A stretch of DNA of 5,743 nt, from contig JAFYYI010000067.1 in the NCBI GenBank assembly GCA_017557665.1, positions 1-5,743 on the forward strand, read 5' to 3'. Position 1 is the first letter of the stretch, and each line of letters opens with the position of its first letter. The stretch is from Muribaculaceae bacterium (GTDB lineage Bacteria; Bacteroidota; Bacteroidia; Bacteroidales; Muribaculaceae). A program made the translations under genes and the position numbers. Of the stretch, positions 1 to 5,743 are shown piece by piece. The notes beneath the pieces are model-generated. The model was not told the DNA's origin. It did not search any database and saw only the letters and a list, made by a program, of their open reading frames with translations.

Positions 1-46
1 GGCAGCCGCTGTTCGCGCCACGGGCAAAGACGTGTGGGCCGACTAA
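1..46 (+). CDS. citD: Probable citrate lyase acyl carrier protein (gamma subunit), 3' end only
   Basis: Only the last 14 codons are present, in the frame beginning at base 2 and ending with TAA at 44-46; they read AAVRATGKDVWAD plus a partial first codon. CitD is the roughly 95-residue acyl carrier subunit of citrate lyase. It carries the phosphoribosyl-dephospho-CoA group on a serine, which would lie outside this window. The family's C-terminus typically has an Arg/Ala-rich helix (RxRxEAA...RA) and then a short Trp-containing tail, which is compatible with what is seen. The main argument is position: it lies 37 bases upstream of citE, and citD-citE-citF is a conserved order. The tail alone is too short to prove identity. 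Confidence 0.7.
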   Translation, partial: AAAVRATGKDVWAD

Positions 47-83
47 TTAACACGAAAAAACCATCAAAAACGAGAAAATTGTT
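47..83 (+). other. A-rich citE leader without Shine-Dalgarno sequence
   Basis: This 37-base gap between the probable citD stop and the citE ATG is strongly A-rich, with runs of six and five A and no GGAGG-like element at a useful distance from 84. A-rich unstructured leaders in place of Shine-Dalgarno sites are usual in Bacteroidetes, which is one reason for the suggested taxonomy. I see no convincing Bacteroidetes promoter (TTTG / TAnnTTTG) in it, so citE is probably co-transcribed with citD. Confidence 0.5.
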
Positions 84-989
84 ATGCAACGACTCAGAAG
101 AACAATGATGTTTGTCCCTGGTAACAACCCGGGAATGATGGCCGATGCTCACATCTACGGTCCCGATTCAATCATGCTCGACCTCGAGGACTCTGTCACG
201 ATGGCCGAGAAGGACGCTGCGCGTCTGCTTGTTCACAACGCACTCAAGACCATCGACTACGGCAAGACCGAGATGGTGGTACGCATTAACCCGCTGAACA
301 CTCCTTACGGCAAGAAGGACGTCGAGGCAGTGGTAAAGGCTGGCGTTCATGTCATCCGCATGCCCAAGACCGAGACCGCCGAGGAGGTAAAGGAACTCGA
401 GCAGGAAATCATCAAGGTGGAGACTGAGCTGGGCTGCGTAGGCCGTACCCAGATCATGGCTGCCATCGAGAGCACGCTGGGCGCCCTCAACGCCTATGCT
501 ATCGCCACCGCCAGCAAGCGCATGATGGGTATCGCCCTTGGCGCTGAGGACTACTGCGCTAACCTGAAGGCACAGCGCACGACGGGTGACTCGCCTTTCT
601 TCGGTATGGAACTGCAAATGGCCCGCCAGTGCATCGTGACGGCTGCCCGTGCTGCCGGCATCGACGCCCTTGACACCGTATTCAGCAACCTGAACGACAT
701 GGACACCTTCCGTCGCGAGGTTGAGATGATCAAGGCTATGGGCTTCGACGGCAAGTCGATTATCAATCCTCGTCAAATCGAGGTTGTCAATGAGATTTTC
801 GCTCCGAAGGAGAAGGAGATCGAGAAGGCCAAGACCATCCTCGCCGCCATCAAGGAGGCAGAAAAGCGCGGTAGCGGCGTTATCGCCGTTAACGGCAAGA
901 TGGTTGACCGCCCCGTGGTTATCAGAGCACAACGTACCATCGACCTGGCCATCGCGTCGGGCATCTTGACAAAGGAGGACTTAGCATGA
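84..989 (+). CDS. citE: Citrate lyase beta subunit (citryl-ACP lyase)
   Basis: This 301-residue protein matches CitE along its whole length, and the family is usually about 290-305 residues. CitE cleaves citryl-ACP to oxaloacetate and acetyl-ACP (EC 4.1.3.34) in the cytoplasm as part of the CitDEF complex. It has the HpcH/HpaI aldolase TIM-barrel fold. Visible landmarks are the N-terminal RRTMMFVPGNNP (5-16), LDLEDSV (32-38), Arg67 in VVRIN, the Mg-binding Glu129 in AAIES and Asp156 in ALGAEDY, GKSIINPRQ (223-231) and NGKMVD (270-275). The ATG at 84 is favoured because the conserved RRxMxFVPG segment starts only a few residues later. The stop overlaps the citF start by 4 bases (ATGA), indicating translational coupling. 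Related families (citramalate lyase beta, CitE-like malyl/citramalyl-CoA lyases) share the fold, but the citF, citX and citCG neighbours point to true citrate lyase. Confidence 0.97.
   Translation: MQRLRRTMMFVPGNNPGMMADAHIYGPDSIMLDLEDSVTMAEKDAARLLVHNALKTIDYGKTEMVVRINPLNTPYGKKDVEAVVKAGVHVIRMPKTETAEEVKELEQEIIKVETELGCVGRTQIMAAIESTLGALNAYAIATASKRMMGIALGAEDYCANLKAQRTTGDSPFFGMELQMARQCIVTAARAAGIDALDTVFSNLNDMDTFRREVEMIKAMGFDGKSIINPRQIEVVNEIFAPKEKEIEKAKTILAAIKEAEKRGSGVIAVNGKMVDRPVVIRAQRTIDLAIASGILTKEDLA
971..978 (+). promoter_or_regulatory. Strong Shine-Dalgarno-like site for citF inside citE
   Basis: AAAGGAGG ends 7 bases before the citF ATG at 986, which is optimal spacing for a classical ribosome binding site. 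It also encodes part of the Lys-Glu-Asp near the CitE C-terminus, so it could partly reflect codons. It is the only start in the window with such a site, and it supports 986 as the citF start. Confidence 0.6.
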
Positions 990-2524
990 ACAGTATCAAA
1001 GATAGAGCAGCCCAGATTGCCGAGGTTGCAAAGCAGATGAACAAGGGCGTCTATAGCGATGCCAACGTGAAGAAAGACCTGACCCCTCGCCATGAGTTGC
1101 AGCGCAGGAGCAGCAAGGTTGTCACCCTGGAGGAAGCCATCAAGAAGAGCGGCCTCAAGGACGGCATGACCATCTCGTTCCACCACCACTTCCGCGGCGG
1201 TGACAAGGTCATCAACATGGTAGTTGCCAAGCTCGCCGAGATGGGCTTCAAGAACCTGACGCTCGCCTCGTCGAGCCTCATCGACGTGCATGAGCCGCTG
1301 ATTGAGCACATCAAGAACGGCGTGATCACGCAATTGCACACCAGCGGTCTGCGCGGTAACCTCGCTACCGAGGTATCGCATGGCCTGATGGAGAAGCCCG
1401 TTGTGTTCCGCAGCCACGGTTCTCGCGGCTATGCCATCAAGAGTGGTGAGTTGCACATCGACGTTGCCTTCCTGGGCGCATCATCATGCGACCCCCTGGG
1501 TAATGCTGCCGGTTACTCGACCAGCGAGAACGCCAAGAGCATCTGCGGTTCACTGGGTTATGCCCTGCCCGATGCCAAGTATGCCGACCACACCGTCATC
1601 CTGACCGATGACCTGGTGGACTATCCCAACCAGCACAACGCCATCAGCGAGGCCGATGTGGACTATGTTGTCGTCGTTGACTCGGTGGGTGACTCGAGCA
1701 AGATTTCCTCGGGTGCCATCCGCGACACCAAGAACCCGCGCGACATCCTGCTCGCCAAGCAGGCTGCCAAGGTGGTGATGAACAGCGGTTACTTTGAGAA
1801 CGGTTTCTCATTGCAGACCGGTTCGGGCGGTGCTTCGCTCGCCGTTACCAAGTACCTGCGTCAAGGTATGATAGACAAGGGCATCAAGGCCAGCTTTGCC
1901 CTGGGTGGTATCACCAGTCACATGGTGAAACTGCATCAGGAGGGTCTGATTGGCCGTCTGATCGACGTTCAGTCGTTTGACAAGGTGGCTGCCGAGTCAC
2001 TGATGAACGACCCGATGCACAAGAGCGTATCGGCCAACGAGTATGCCGCCATGCTGGAGCCGGGTGCTGCTACCCACTTCCTGGATGTCGTTATCCTGTC
2101 GGCTCTCGAGGTTGACGTGAATTTCAACGTGAACGTGCTGGTTGGTAGTGACGGTATCATCCGTGGCGCCATCGGCGGTCACCCTGACACCGCTCAAGAC
2201 AGCGCCCTGTCAGTCATCGTTTGCCCGTTGCTGCGTGGCCGCATTCCTTGTGTCGTTGACGAGGTTACCACGTTGATCACCCCGGGTAGCAATGTTGACG
2301 TTGTCGTTACCGAGTACGGTATCGCCGTTAACCCCAACCGTCCCGAGATCAAGGAGCGCCTTGAGGCTGCCGGCCTGAACATCGTGGACATCCACGACCT
2401 GGCTGCCAAGGCTCGCACGATCATCGGCGATCCCGCTCCCCTGCCCTTCGGTGACAAGGTTGTCGGCGTCGTTTTGAACCGCGACGGTTCGGTACAGGAT
2501 GTGATCAAGAACATCGTGGGCTAA
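986..2524 (+). CDS. citF: Citrate lyase alpha subunit (citrate:acetyl-ACP transferase)
   Basis: This 512-residue protein is close to the usual 500-515 residues of CitF and recognisable end to end. CitF exchanges the acetyl group on the acyl carrier protein for citrate, giving citryl-ACP and free acetate (EC 2.8.3.10). CitE then cleaves the citryl-ACP. It has a family I CoA-transferase-like fold. Landmarks include MTISFHHHFRGGD (61-73), the FKNLTLASSSL block (88-98), HTSGLRG (118-124), HIDVAFLGASSCD (157-169), QTGSGGASLAVTKYL (277-291), FALGGIT (304-310), SALEVDVNFNVNVL (372-385), GSDGIIRGAIGGH (387-399) and VTEYGIAVNPNRPE (441-454). The start at 986 overlaps the citE stop and follows a strong Shine-Dalgarno-like site. 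There is no sign of frameshift or truncation, and base composition matches citE. Confidence 0.98.
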   Translation: MNSIKDRAAQIAEVAKQMNKGVYSDANVKKDLTPRHELQRRSSKVVTLEEAIKKSGLKDGMTISFHHHFRGGDKVINMVVAKLAEMGFKNLTLASSSLIDVHEPLIEHIKNGVITQLHTSGLRGNLATEVSHGLMEKPVVFRSHGSRGYAIKSGELHIDVAFLGASSCDPLGNAAGYSTSENAKSICGSLGYALPDAKYADHTVILTDDLVDYPNQHNAISEADVDYVVVVDSVGDSSKISSGAIRDTKNPRDILLAKQAAKVVMNSGYFENGFSLQTGSGGASLAVTKYLRQGMIDKGIKASFALGGITSHMVKLHQEGLIGRLIDVQSFDKVAAESLMNDPMHKSVSANEYAAMLEPGAATHFLDVVILSALEVDVNFNVNVLVGSDGIIRGAIGGHPDTAQDSALSVIVCPLLRGRIPCVVDEVTTLITPGSNVDVVVTEYGIAVNPNRPEIKERLEAAGLNIVDIHDLAAKARTIIGDPAPLPFGDKVVGVVLNRDGSVQDVIKNIVG

Positions 2525-2555
2525 ATCATTTTAGTCTTTCCCTATAACACCAGCG

Positions 2556-3059
2556 ATGGAGATTACGCTCGACGCTTTACTGCAAAGCCGTGACAACCGT
2601 CACGCCCTGCAACAGCAGTTACTCCAGCAGCACCCCGGCAGCACCCTCGTGTGCCTGACGGTGGTGATGCCCGGAAGCGTCAAGCGTAATCTCTACTCGG
2701 TGGTTACCGCACAGGCTGCCCTGACCTCGCTGCTCGACCGAATGGGCGAGCACGTGAGTGCGGCACGCGCCCGTGACCTGGCGACCGGCTATGAGGCCTA
2801 CCTCATTACCGACTTGCCGGCGCTCGAGGCTAAACGTGTGACTTGTGACATTGAAGACAGCCACCCGTTAGGGCGGCTGTTCGACATTGATGTCATGGGT
2901 GCAGACGGCACTCCCATCACCCGCCAGACGGTGGGCGGCGAACCGCGCCGATGCCTGTTGTGCGACCACGAGGCCCGCTGGTGCATGCGCAACCACAGCC
3001 ACTCGCAGGAAGAGCTGATGGCTCACATCCAGCAGTTGATAGACGACTATGTACGATAA
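2556..3059 (+). CDS. citX: Holo-citrate lyase synthase: apo-citrate lyase phosphoribosyl-dephospho-CoA transferase
   Basis: CitX transfers phosphoribosyl-dephospho-CoA from the triphosphate precursor made by CitG onto a serine of CitD (EC 2.7.7.61), turning apo- into holo-citrate lyase. The product has 167 residues, slightly shorter than E. coli CitX (about 183) because it lacks an N-terminal extension. The ITLDALLQSRDNR opening lines up with the conserved N-terminal SRDER region, so the ATG at 2556 is a sound start. Key motifs are LTVVMPG (34-40), the highly conserved SHPLGRLFDIDV (102-113), with a GRLxDIDV core typical of CitX/MdcG-type nucleotidyltransferases, and RRCLLC (131-136) followed by a third Cys at 143. 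It starts 31 bases after citF in a leader without a Shine-Dalgarno site and overlaps the next gene by 11 bases. In some bacteria citX is fused to citG; here it is free-standing and citG is joined to citC. Confidence 0.95.
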   Translation: MEITLDALLQSRDNRHALQQQLLQQHPGSTLVCLTVVMPGSVKRNLYSVVTAQAALTSLLDRMGEHVSAARARDLATGYEAYLITDLPALEAKRVTCDIEDSHPLGRLFDIDVMGADGTPITRQTVGGEPRRCLLCDHEARWCMRNHSHSQEELMAHIQQLIDDYVR

Positions 3060-4800
3060 CTTCGAAATCTGCGACATGCCGCTCTCGCTCAAGTCCAACA
3101 GGACCCGGGTGGAGCGTTTCCTTGCCGACAGTGGCCTGCGTCTCGAGGACGTGGACTACTATGCCGCCGTCACTGATGACAGCGGTAACATCATTGCCGG
3201 CGGAGGCTTGCAGGGCAACGTTATCAAGTGCATAGCCGTGGGCGAGGCTGCCCGCGAGACGGGCCTGAGCAATAAACTGATTTCCCGCCTTATCGGCATG
3301 GCGACCCAACAGGGAGCCAACTCGGTGAAGGTGTACACCAAGCCCGACAACCGCACGGTATTCCAGAGTATGGGCTTTAAAATCATTGCCAGTGCTCCCC
3401 GTGCCATCCTGATGGAGAACGGCTTGAGAGGCATCGGTGTCTATACCGACTACCTGCGTGGCATGCGCGGCGACCGTCCCGACGGTGCTGCCGCCATCGT
3501 GATGAATGCCAACCCGTTCACCCGGGGACACCGTTATCTGGTGGAACAAGCCGCTGCCACAGCCTCGACGTTGTATGTCATCGTCGTGCGTGAGGACCGC
3601 TCAACATTCAGCTACAATGAGCGTTTGGCCATGATTCAGGCCGGCTGCCAAGGGCTGGACAATGTAGTTGTGGTCGAGGGCAGTGACTATGCCATCAGCG
3701 AGCTGACGTTCCCCACCTACTTCCTCAAGCAGGTGACCGACGCCACCGACACCCACATCACACTGGACCTGGACCTGTTTGCCCGTCACATCGCTCCCGC
3801 CCTTGGCGTGACCACACGCTTTGTGGGCAGTGAGCCTATTGACGAGTTGACGGCACGCTACAACGAACTCATGCAGGAACAGTTGCCGCAACAGGGCATC
3901 ACAGTGAAAACCGTGGAACGCCTCAACGACGGCGGTCAGCCGGTGAGTGCATCACGTGTGCGCCAAGCCCTGGCCGAAGGCTCGTTAAGTCAAGCCGCTG
4001 AACTGGTAGTTGAAAGCACTGTCCCCTACCTCATCGCGCATCTGGCTACCGATGCCCTGCGAGCTGAACTCGACACCACGCCCAAGCCCGGACTCGTGGA
4101 CCGCAACGATAACGGAGCACACCACGACATGGACCTGGCGATGATGAGCAGAAGCATCGACGCTTTGCAGCCCTATTTCGTCAAGTTGGCATTGCTGGGC
4201 TATCAAGAAGCGATGCCCGAGACCGAACAGGTGAAGCAAATCGGCCTTGAAGCCGAGCGGGCCATGCTCAACACCACGGGCGGCGTGAACACTCATCGTG
4301 GAGCCCTGTTCTCAATGGGGCTGGCCACACTGGCAGCAGCCAGGTGCGTGGGCCATGACGGTAAAGTGGAAGAGCAGACATTGCAGCGCCTTATCCAACA
4401 GTTGGCCGGAGGCTTCGCTCCGACGGCGGGCACCCACGGCAATGATGCCGTGAATGCGCACCGTGTGACCGGAGCCCTCGATCTTGCCAAGGCCGGTTAT
4501 CCGCAGCTGTTCGGTGATTGGCTACCCGCTTTTCGCAGCTGGAGTGTAGAAGATTTTTCTACAGCCCGTCACAAATTGCTGCTGCTCATCATGAGTCAGC
4601 TTGACGATACCAATGTCATCCATCGCGTGGGCTACAATCAGGCTCAGCAGGTCAAGCAAGAGGCACAAGCCTTGCTCGTCAACTACAGCACTGCAGGGAT
4701 GGAAGCGATGAACCGCGACTACATCGCCCGCAACGTCTCTCCCGGCGGCAGTGCCGACATGGTAGCGCTTACCATTTTTATTCACTCGATATTGAATTAA
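3049..4800 (+). CDS. citC-citG: Bifunctional [citrate (pro-3S)-lyase] ligase / triphosphoribosyl-dephospho-CoA synthase (CitC-CitG fusion)
   Basis: One unbroken 583-residue frame joins two enzymes that are separate in E. coli and Klebsiella. Residues about 1-335 are CitC, which uses ATP and acetate to acetylate the prosthetic-group thiol of CitD (EC 6.2.1.22). This part has an N-terminal GNAT-like domain (about 1-125, acetyl-CoA-loop-like RETGLS at 69-74), then a nucleotidyltransferase domain with NPFTRGHRYL (155-164) and SASRVR (300-305), equivalent to the HxGH and ISSTxxR motifs. Residues about 335-583 are CitG, which makes 2'-(5''-triphosphoribosyl)-3'-dephospho-CoA from ATP and dephospho-CoA (EC 2.4.2.52). 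This part shows PKPGLVDR (345-352), GAHHDM (356-361), GGVNTHRGA (411-419), DDTNV (519-523) and NVSPGGSAD (562-570). The CitC part is near full length; the CitG part, about 250 residues, is shorter than the E. coli protein (about 292). The ATG at 3049 overlaps citX by 11 bases, suggesting coupled translation. Both halves keep their signature motifs, so both are probably active. Confidence 0.95.
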   Translation: MYDNFEICDMPLSLKSNRTRVERFLADSGLRLEDVDYYAAVTDDSGNIIAGGGLQGNVIKCIAVGEAARETGLSNKLISRLIGMATQQGANSVKVYTKPDNRTVFQSMGFKIIASAPRAILMENGLRGIGVYTDYLRGMRGDRPDGAAAIVMNANPFTRGHRYLVEQAAATASTLYVIVVREDRSTFSYNERLAMIQAGCQGLDNVVVVEGSDYAISELTFPTYFLKQVTDATDTHITLDLDLFARHIAPALGVTTRFVGSEPIDELTARYNELMQEQLPQQGITVKTVERLNDGGQPVSASRVRQALAEGSLSQAAELVVESTVPYLIAHLATDALRAELDTTPKPGLVDRNDNGAHHDMDLAMMSRSIDALQPYFVKLALLGYQEAMPETEQVKQIGLEAERAMLNTTGGVNTHRGALFSMGLATLAAARCVGHDGKVEEQTLQRLIQQLAGGFAPTAGTHGNDAVNAHRVTGALDLAKAGYPQLFGDWLPAFRSWSVEDFSTARHKLLLLIMSQLDDTNVIHRVGYNQAQQVKQEAQALLVNYSTAGMEAMNRDYIARNVSPGGSADMVALTIFIHSILN

Positions 4801-4836
4801 CAACCCTATATCAATTAACATTTTCAAAATTTTATC
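4801..4836 (+). other. AT-rich leader of the hydratase gene, no Shine-Dalgarno site
   Basis: This 36-base gap after the citCG stop is very A/T-rich, unlike the GC-rich genes on each side. The low GC continues through roughly the first ten hydratase codons. No GGAGG-like site precedes the ATG at 4837, no terminator hairpin separates the genes, and no promoter is convincing. An unstructured A/T-rich initiation region is typical of Bacteroidetes translation starts. The short gap suggests the hydratase belongs to the same transcript. Confidence 0.5.
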
Positions 4837-5743
4837 ATGGTAGAATTAATTAATCAAGGAGTTTACTTAATCAACGGTAACGAAATTCGCACTGATGCCA
4901 ATGGTCTTCCCACGCCTGACGAGGCTCGTGAGAACACCATCACCTACGGCATCCTGCGCTCACATGACGTGGACGGCAGCAAGGGCAAGAAGATGCGCAT
5001 CCGCTTTGACGCGATGATGTCGCACGACATCACCTACGTGGGCATTATCCAAACCGCCCGCGCCAGTGGTCTCGAGAAGTTCCCCCTGCCCTACGCAATG
5101 ACCAACTGCCACAACTCGCTGTGCGCTGTTGGCGGCACCATCAACGAGGATGACCACGTGTTCGGTCTCTCGGCTGCCAAGAAGTACGGCGGTATCTACG
5201 TACCCGCTAACCAGGCCGTTATCCACCAGTTTGCCCGCGAGGCCATGGTGAAGTGCGGTAACATGATTCTGGGTAGCGACAGCCACACCCGCTACGGTTC
5301 GCTCGGTAACATGGGCGTCGGCGAAGGTGGTGGCGAGCTCGTTAAGCAGCTGCTGCGCAACACTTGGGACATCAATGCTCCCGAGGTTGTCCTGGTATGG
5401 TTGGAAGGCGCTCCCAAGAAGGGTGTAGGTCCCCACGACGTTGCCATCTCGCTGGTAAAGGCTACCTTCGAGAGCGGTTTCGTGAAGAACAAGGTGCTTG
5501 AGTTCGCAGGCCCCGGCGTGAAGAACCTGCCCATCGACTTCCGTAACGGTATTGACATCATGACCACCGAGACCACCTGCTTGAGCTCGATCTGGGTTAC
5601 CGACGACGAGGTGAAGCATCACTATGAGCTGCACAAACGTCCCGAGGACTTCAAGGTGCTCCAGCCCGGTGAGGTGGCTTACTATGACAGCATGATCAAG
5701 ATCGACCTGAGCACTCAGGAGAGCATGATCGCTCTGCCCTACC
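4837..5743 (+). CDS. Aconitase-superfamily hydratase (YbhJ-like), N-terminal part, runs off the right edge
   Basis: An open frame of 302 codons starts at ATG 4837 and has no stop before the window ends; full aconitase-type proteins are about 640-900 residues. The clearest evidence is [20 protein letters not shown] (146-165), the superfamily's DSHT / glycine-rich signature, preceded by AVIHQFARE with His130. The 18-residue spacing from His130 to Asp148 equals that between His147 and Asp165 of mitochondrial aconitase. Glu245 (TTETT) sits where aconitase Glu262 would be. Where aconitase has the Asp100-His101 pair, this protein seems to have Cys91-His92 (TNCHNSLC), by hand alignment from memory. 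The [4Fe-4S] cysteines would lie beyond the edge and cannot be judged. The family dehydrates and rehydrates hydroxy-tricarboxylates; the substrate of YbhJ-like members is not established to my knowledge. Its place behind the citrate lyase genes suggests citrate, aconitate or a close analogue. Homoaconitase or isopropylmalate isomerase is less likely because no leu or lys genes are near. Confidence 0.88.
   Translation, partial: MVELINQGVYLINGNEIRTDANGLPTPDEARENTITYGILRSHDVDGSKGKKMRIRFDAMMSHDITYVGIIQTARASGLEKFPLPYAMTNCHNSLCAVGGTINEDDHVFGLSAAKKYGGIYVPANQAVIHQFAREAMVKCGNMILGSDSHTRYGSLGNMGVGEGGGELVKQLLRNTWDINAPEVVLVWLEGAPKKGVGPHDVAISLVKATFESGFVKNKVLEFAGPGVKNLPIDFRNGIDIMTTETTCLSSIWVTDDEVKHHYELHKRPEDFKVLQPGEVAYYDSMIKIDLSTQESMIALPY

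Noticed and set aside
168..932. Long minus-strand open frame of 254 codons opposite citE
   Set aside because: It lies wholly antisense to a clear citE. Its translation is a low-complexity mix rich in Leu, Val, Asp and His, as expected from the shadow of GC-biased codons, with no recognisable domain.
773..1456. Minus-strand open frame of 227 codons across the citE/citF junction
   Set aside because: It spans two unrelated well-supported genes on the other strand and has no recognisable motif, so it is a shadow.
2589..2604. Perfect 6-base inverted repeat CGTGAC-AACC-GTCACG near the start of citX
   Set aside because: It encodes the conserved Ser-Arg-Asp-Asn-Arg-His stretch of CitX, has no U-run and is short enough to arise by chance. 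It could affect translation but nothing shows that.
2917..3549. Minus-strand open frame of 210 codons opposite citX and citCG
   Set aside because: It is antisense to conserved motifs of both CitX (RRCLLC) and CitC (NPFTRGH), and its own sequence matches no family I recognise.
4789..4819. Imperfect direct repeat (ATATTGAATTAAC / ATATCAATTAAC) across the citCG stop, with a possible 5-base hairpin
   Set aside because: Short AT-rich repeats are expected in such a sequence. The stem is too weak for a terminator, and no operator with this pattern is known to me.
4855..4862. Shine-Dalgarno-like AAGGAG inside the hydratase N-terminus, suggesting a later start
   Set aside because: No ATG, GTG or TTG in the correct frame follows at proper spacing. 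The residues upstream ([16 protein letters not shown]) look like a natural N-terminus, so 4837 is kept.
4960..5634. Minus-strand open frame of 224 codons opposite the hydratase
   Set aside because: The plus-strand frame carries clear aconitase motifs over the same span; the minus translation has none. It looks like a compositional shadow.

Overview
The window is one tightly packed plus-strand operon for citrate lyase, the enzyme that splits citrate into oxaloacetate and acetate. It runs from the last codons of a gene that is probably citD to the first 302 codons of an aconitase-superfamily hydratase. There is no gene on the minus strand, and no RNA gene, mobile element, CRISPR array or terminator that I can see.

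Layout: citD 3' end (1-46), A-rich gap, citE (84-989), citF (986-2524, 4-base overlap with citE), citX (2556-3059, after 31 bases), a citC-citG fusion (3049-4800, 11-base overlap with citX), AT-rich gap, hydratase (4837 to beyond the right edge). All genes start with ATG.

How the genes work together: CitD, CitE and CitF are the gamma (acyl carrier), beta (citryl lyase) and alpha (acyl transferase) subunits. CitG makes the triphosphoribosyl-dephospho-CoA precursor of the prosthetic group, CitX attaches it to CitD, and CitC acetylates its thiol so that catalysis can begin. The window therefore holds the complete maturation set plus the lyase, with CitC and CitG joined in one 583-residue protein. 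The hydratase downstream belongs to the family that interconverts citrate, aconitate and isocitrate or similar tricarboxylates, so it may feed or drain the citrate pool. No citrate transporter, oxaloacetate decarboxylase or CitA/CitB-type regulator is visible here.

Organism: GC-rich coding regions joined by A/T-rich leaders that mostly lack a Shine-Dalgarno sequence suggest a member of the Bacteroidales (Prevotellaceae or Muribaculaceae-like gut bacterium). This is an inference from style and not a firm identification; an anaerobic fermentative lifestyle fits the genes. The main points of interest are the linkerless CitC-CitG fusion and the hydratase, whose visible half keeps most aconitase catalytic residues but seems to have Cys-His where aconitase has Asp-His.
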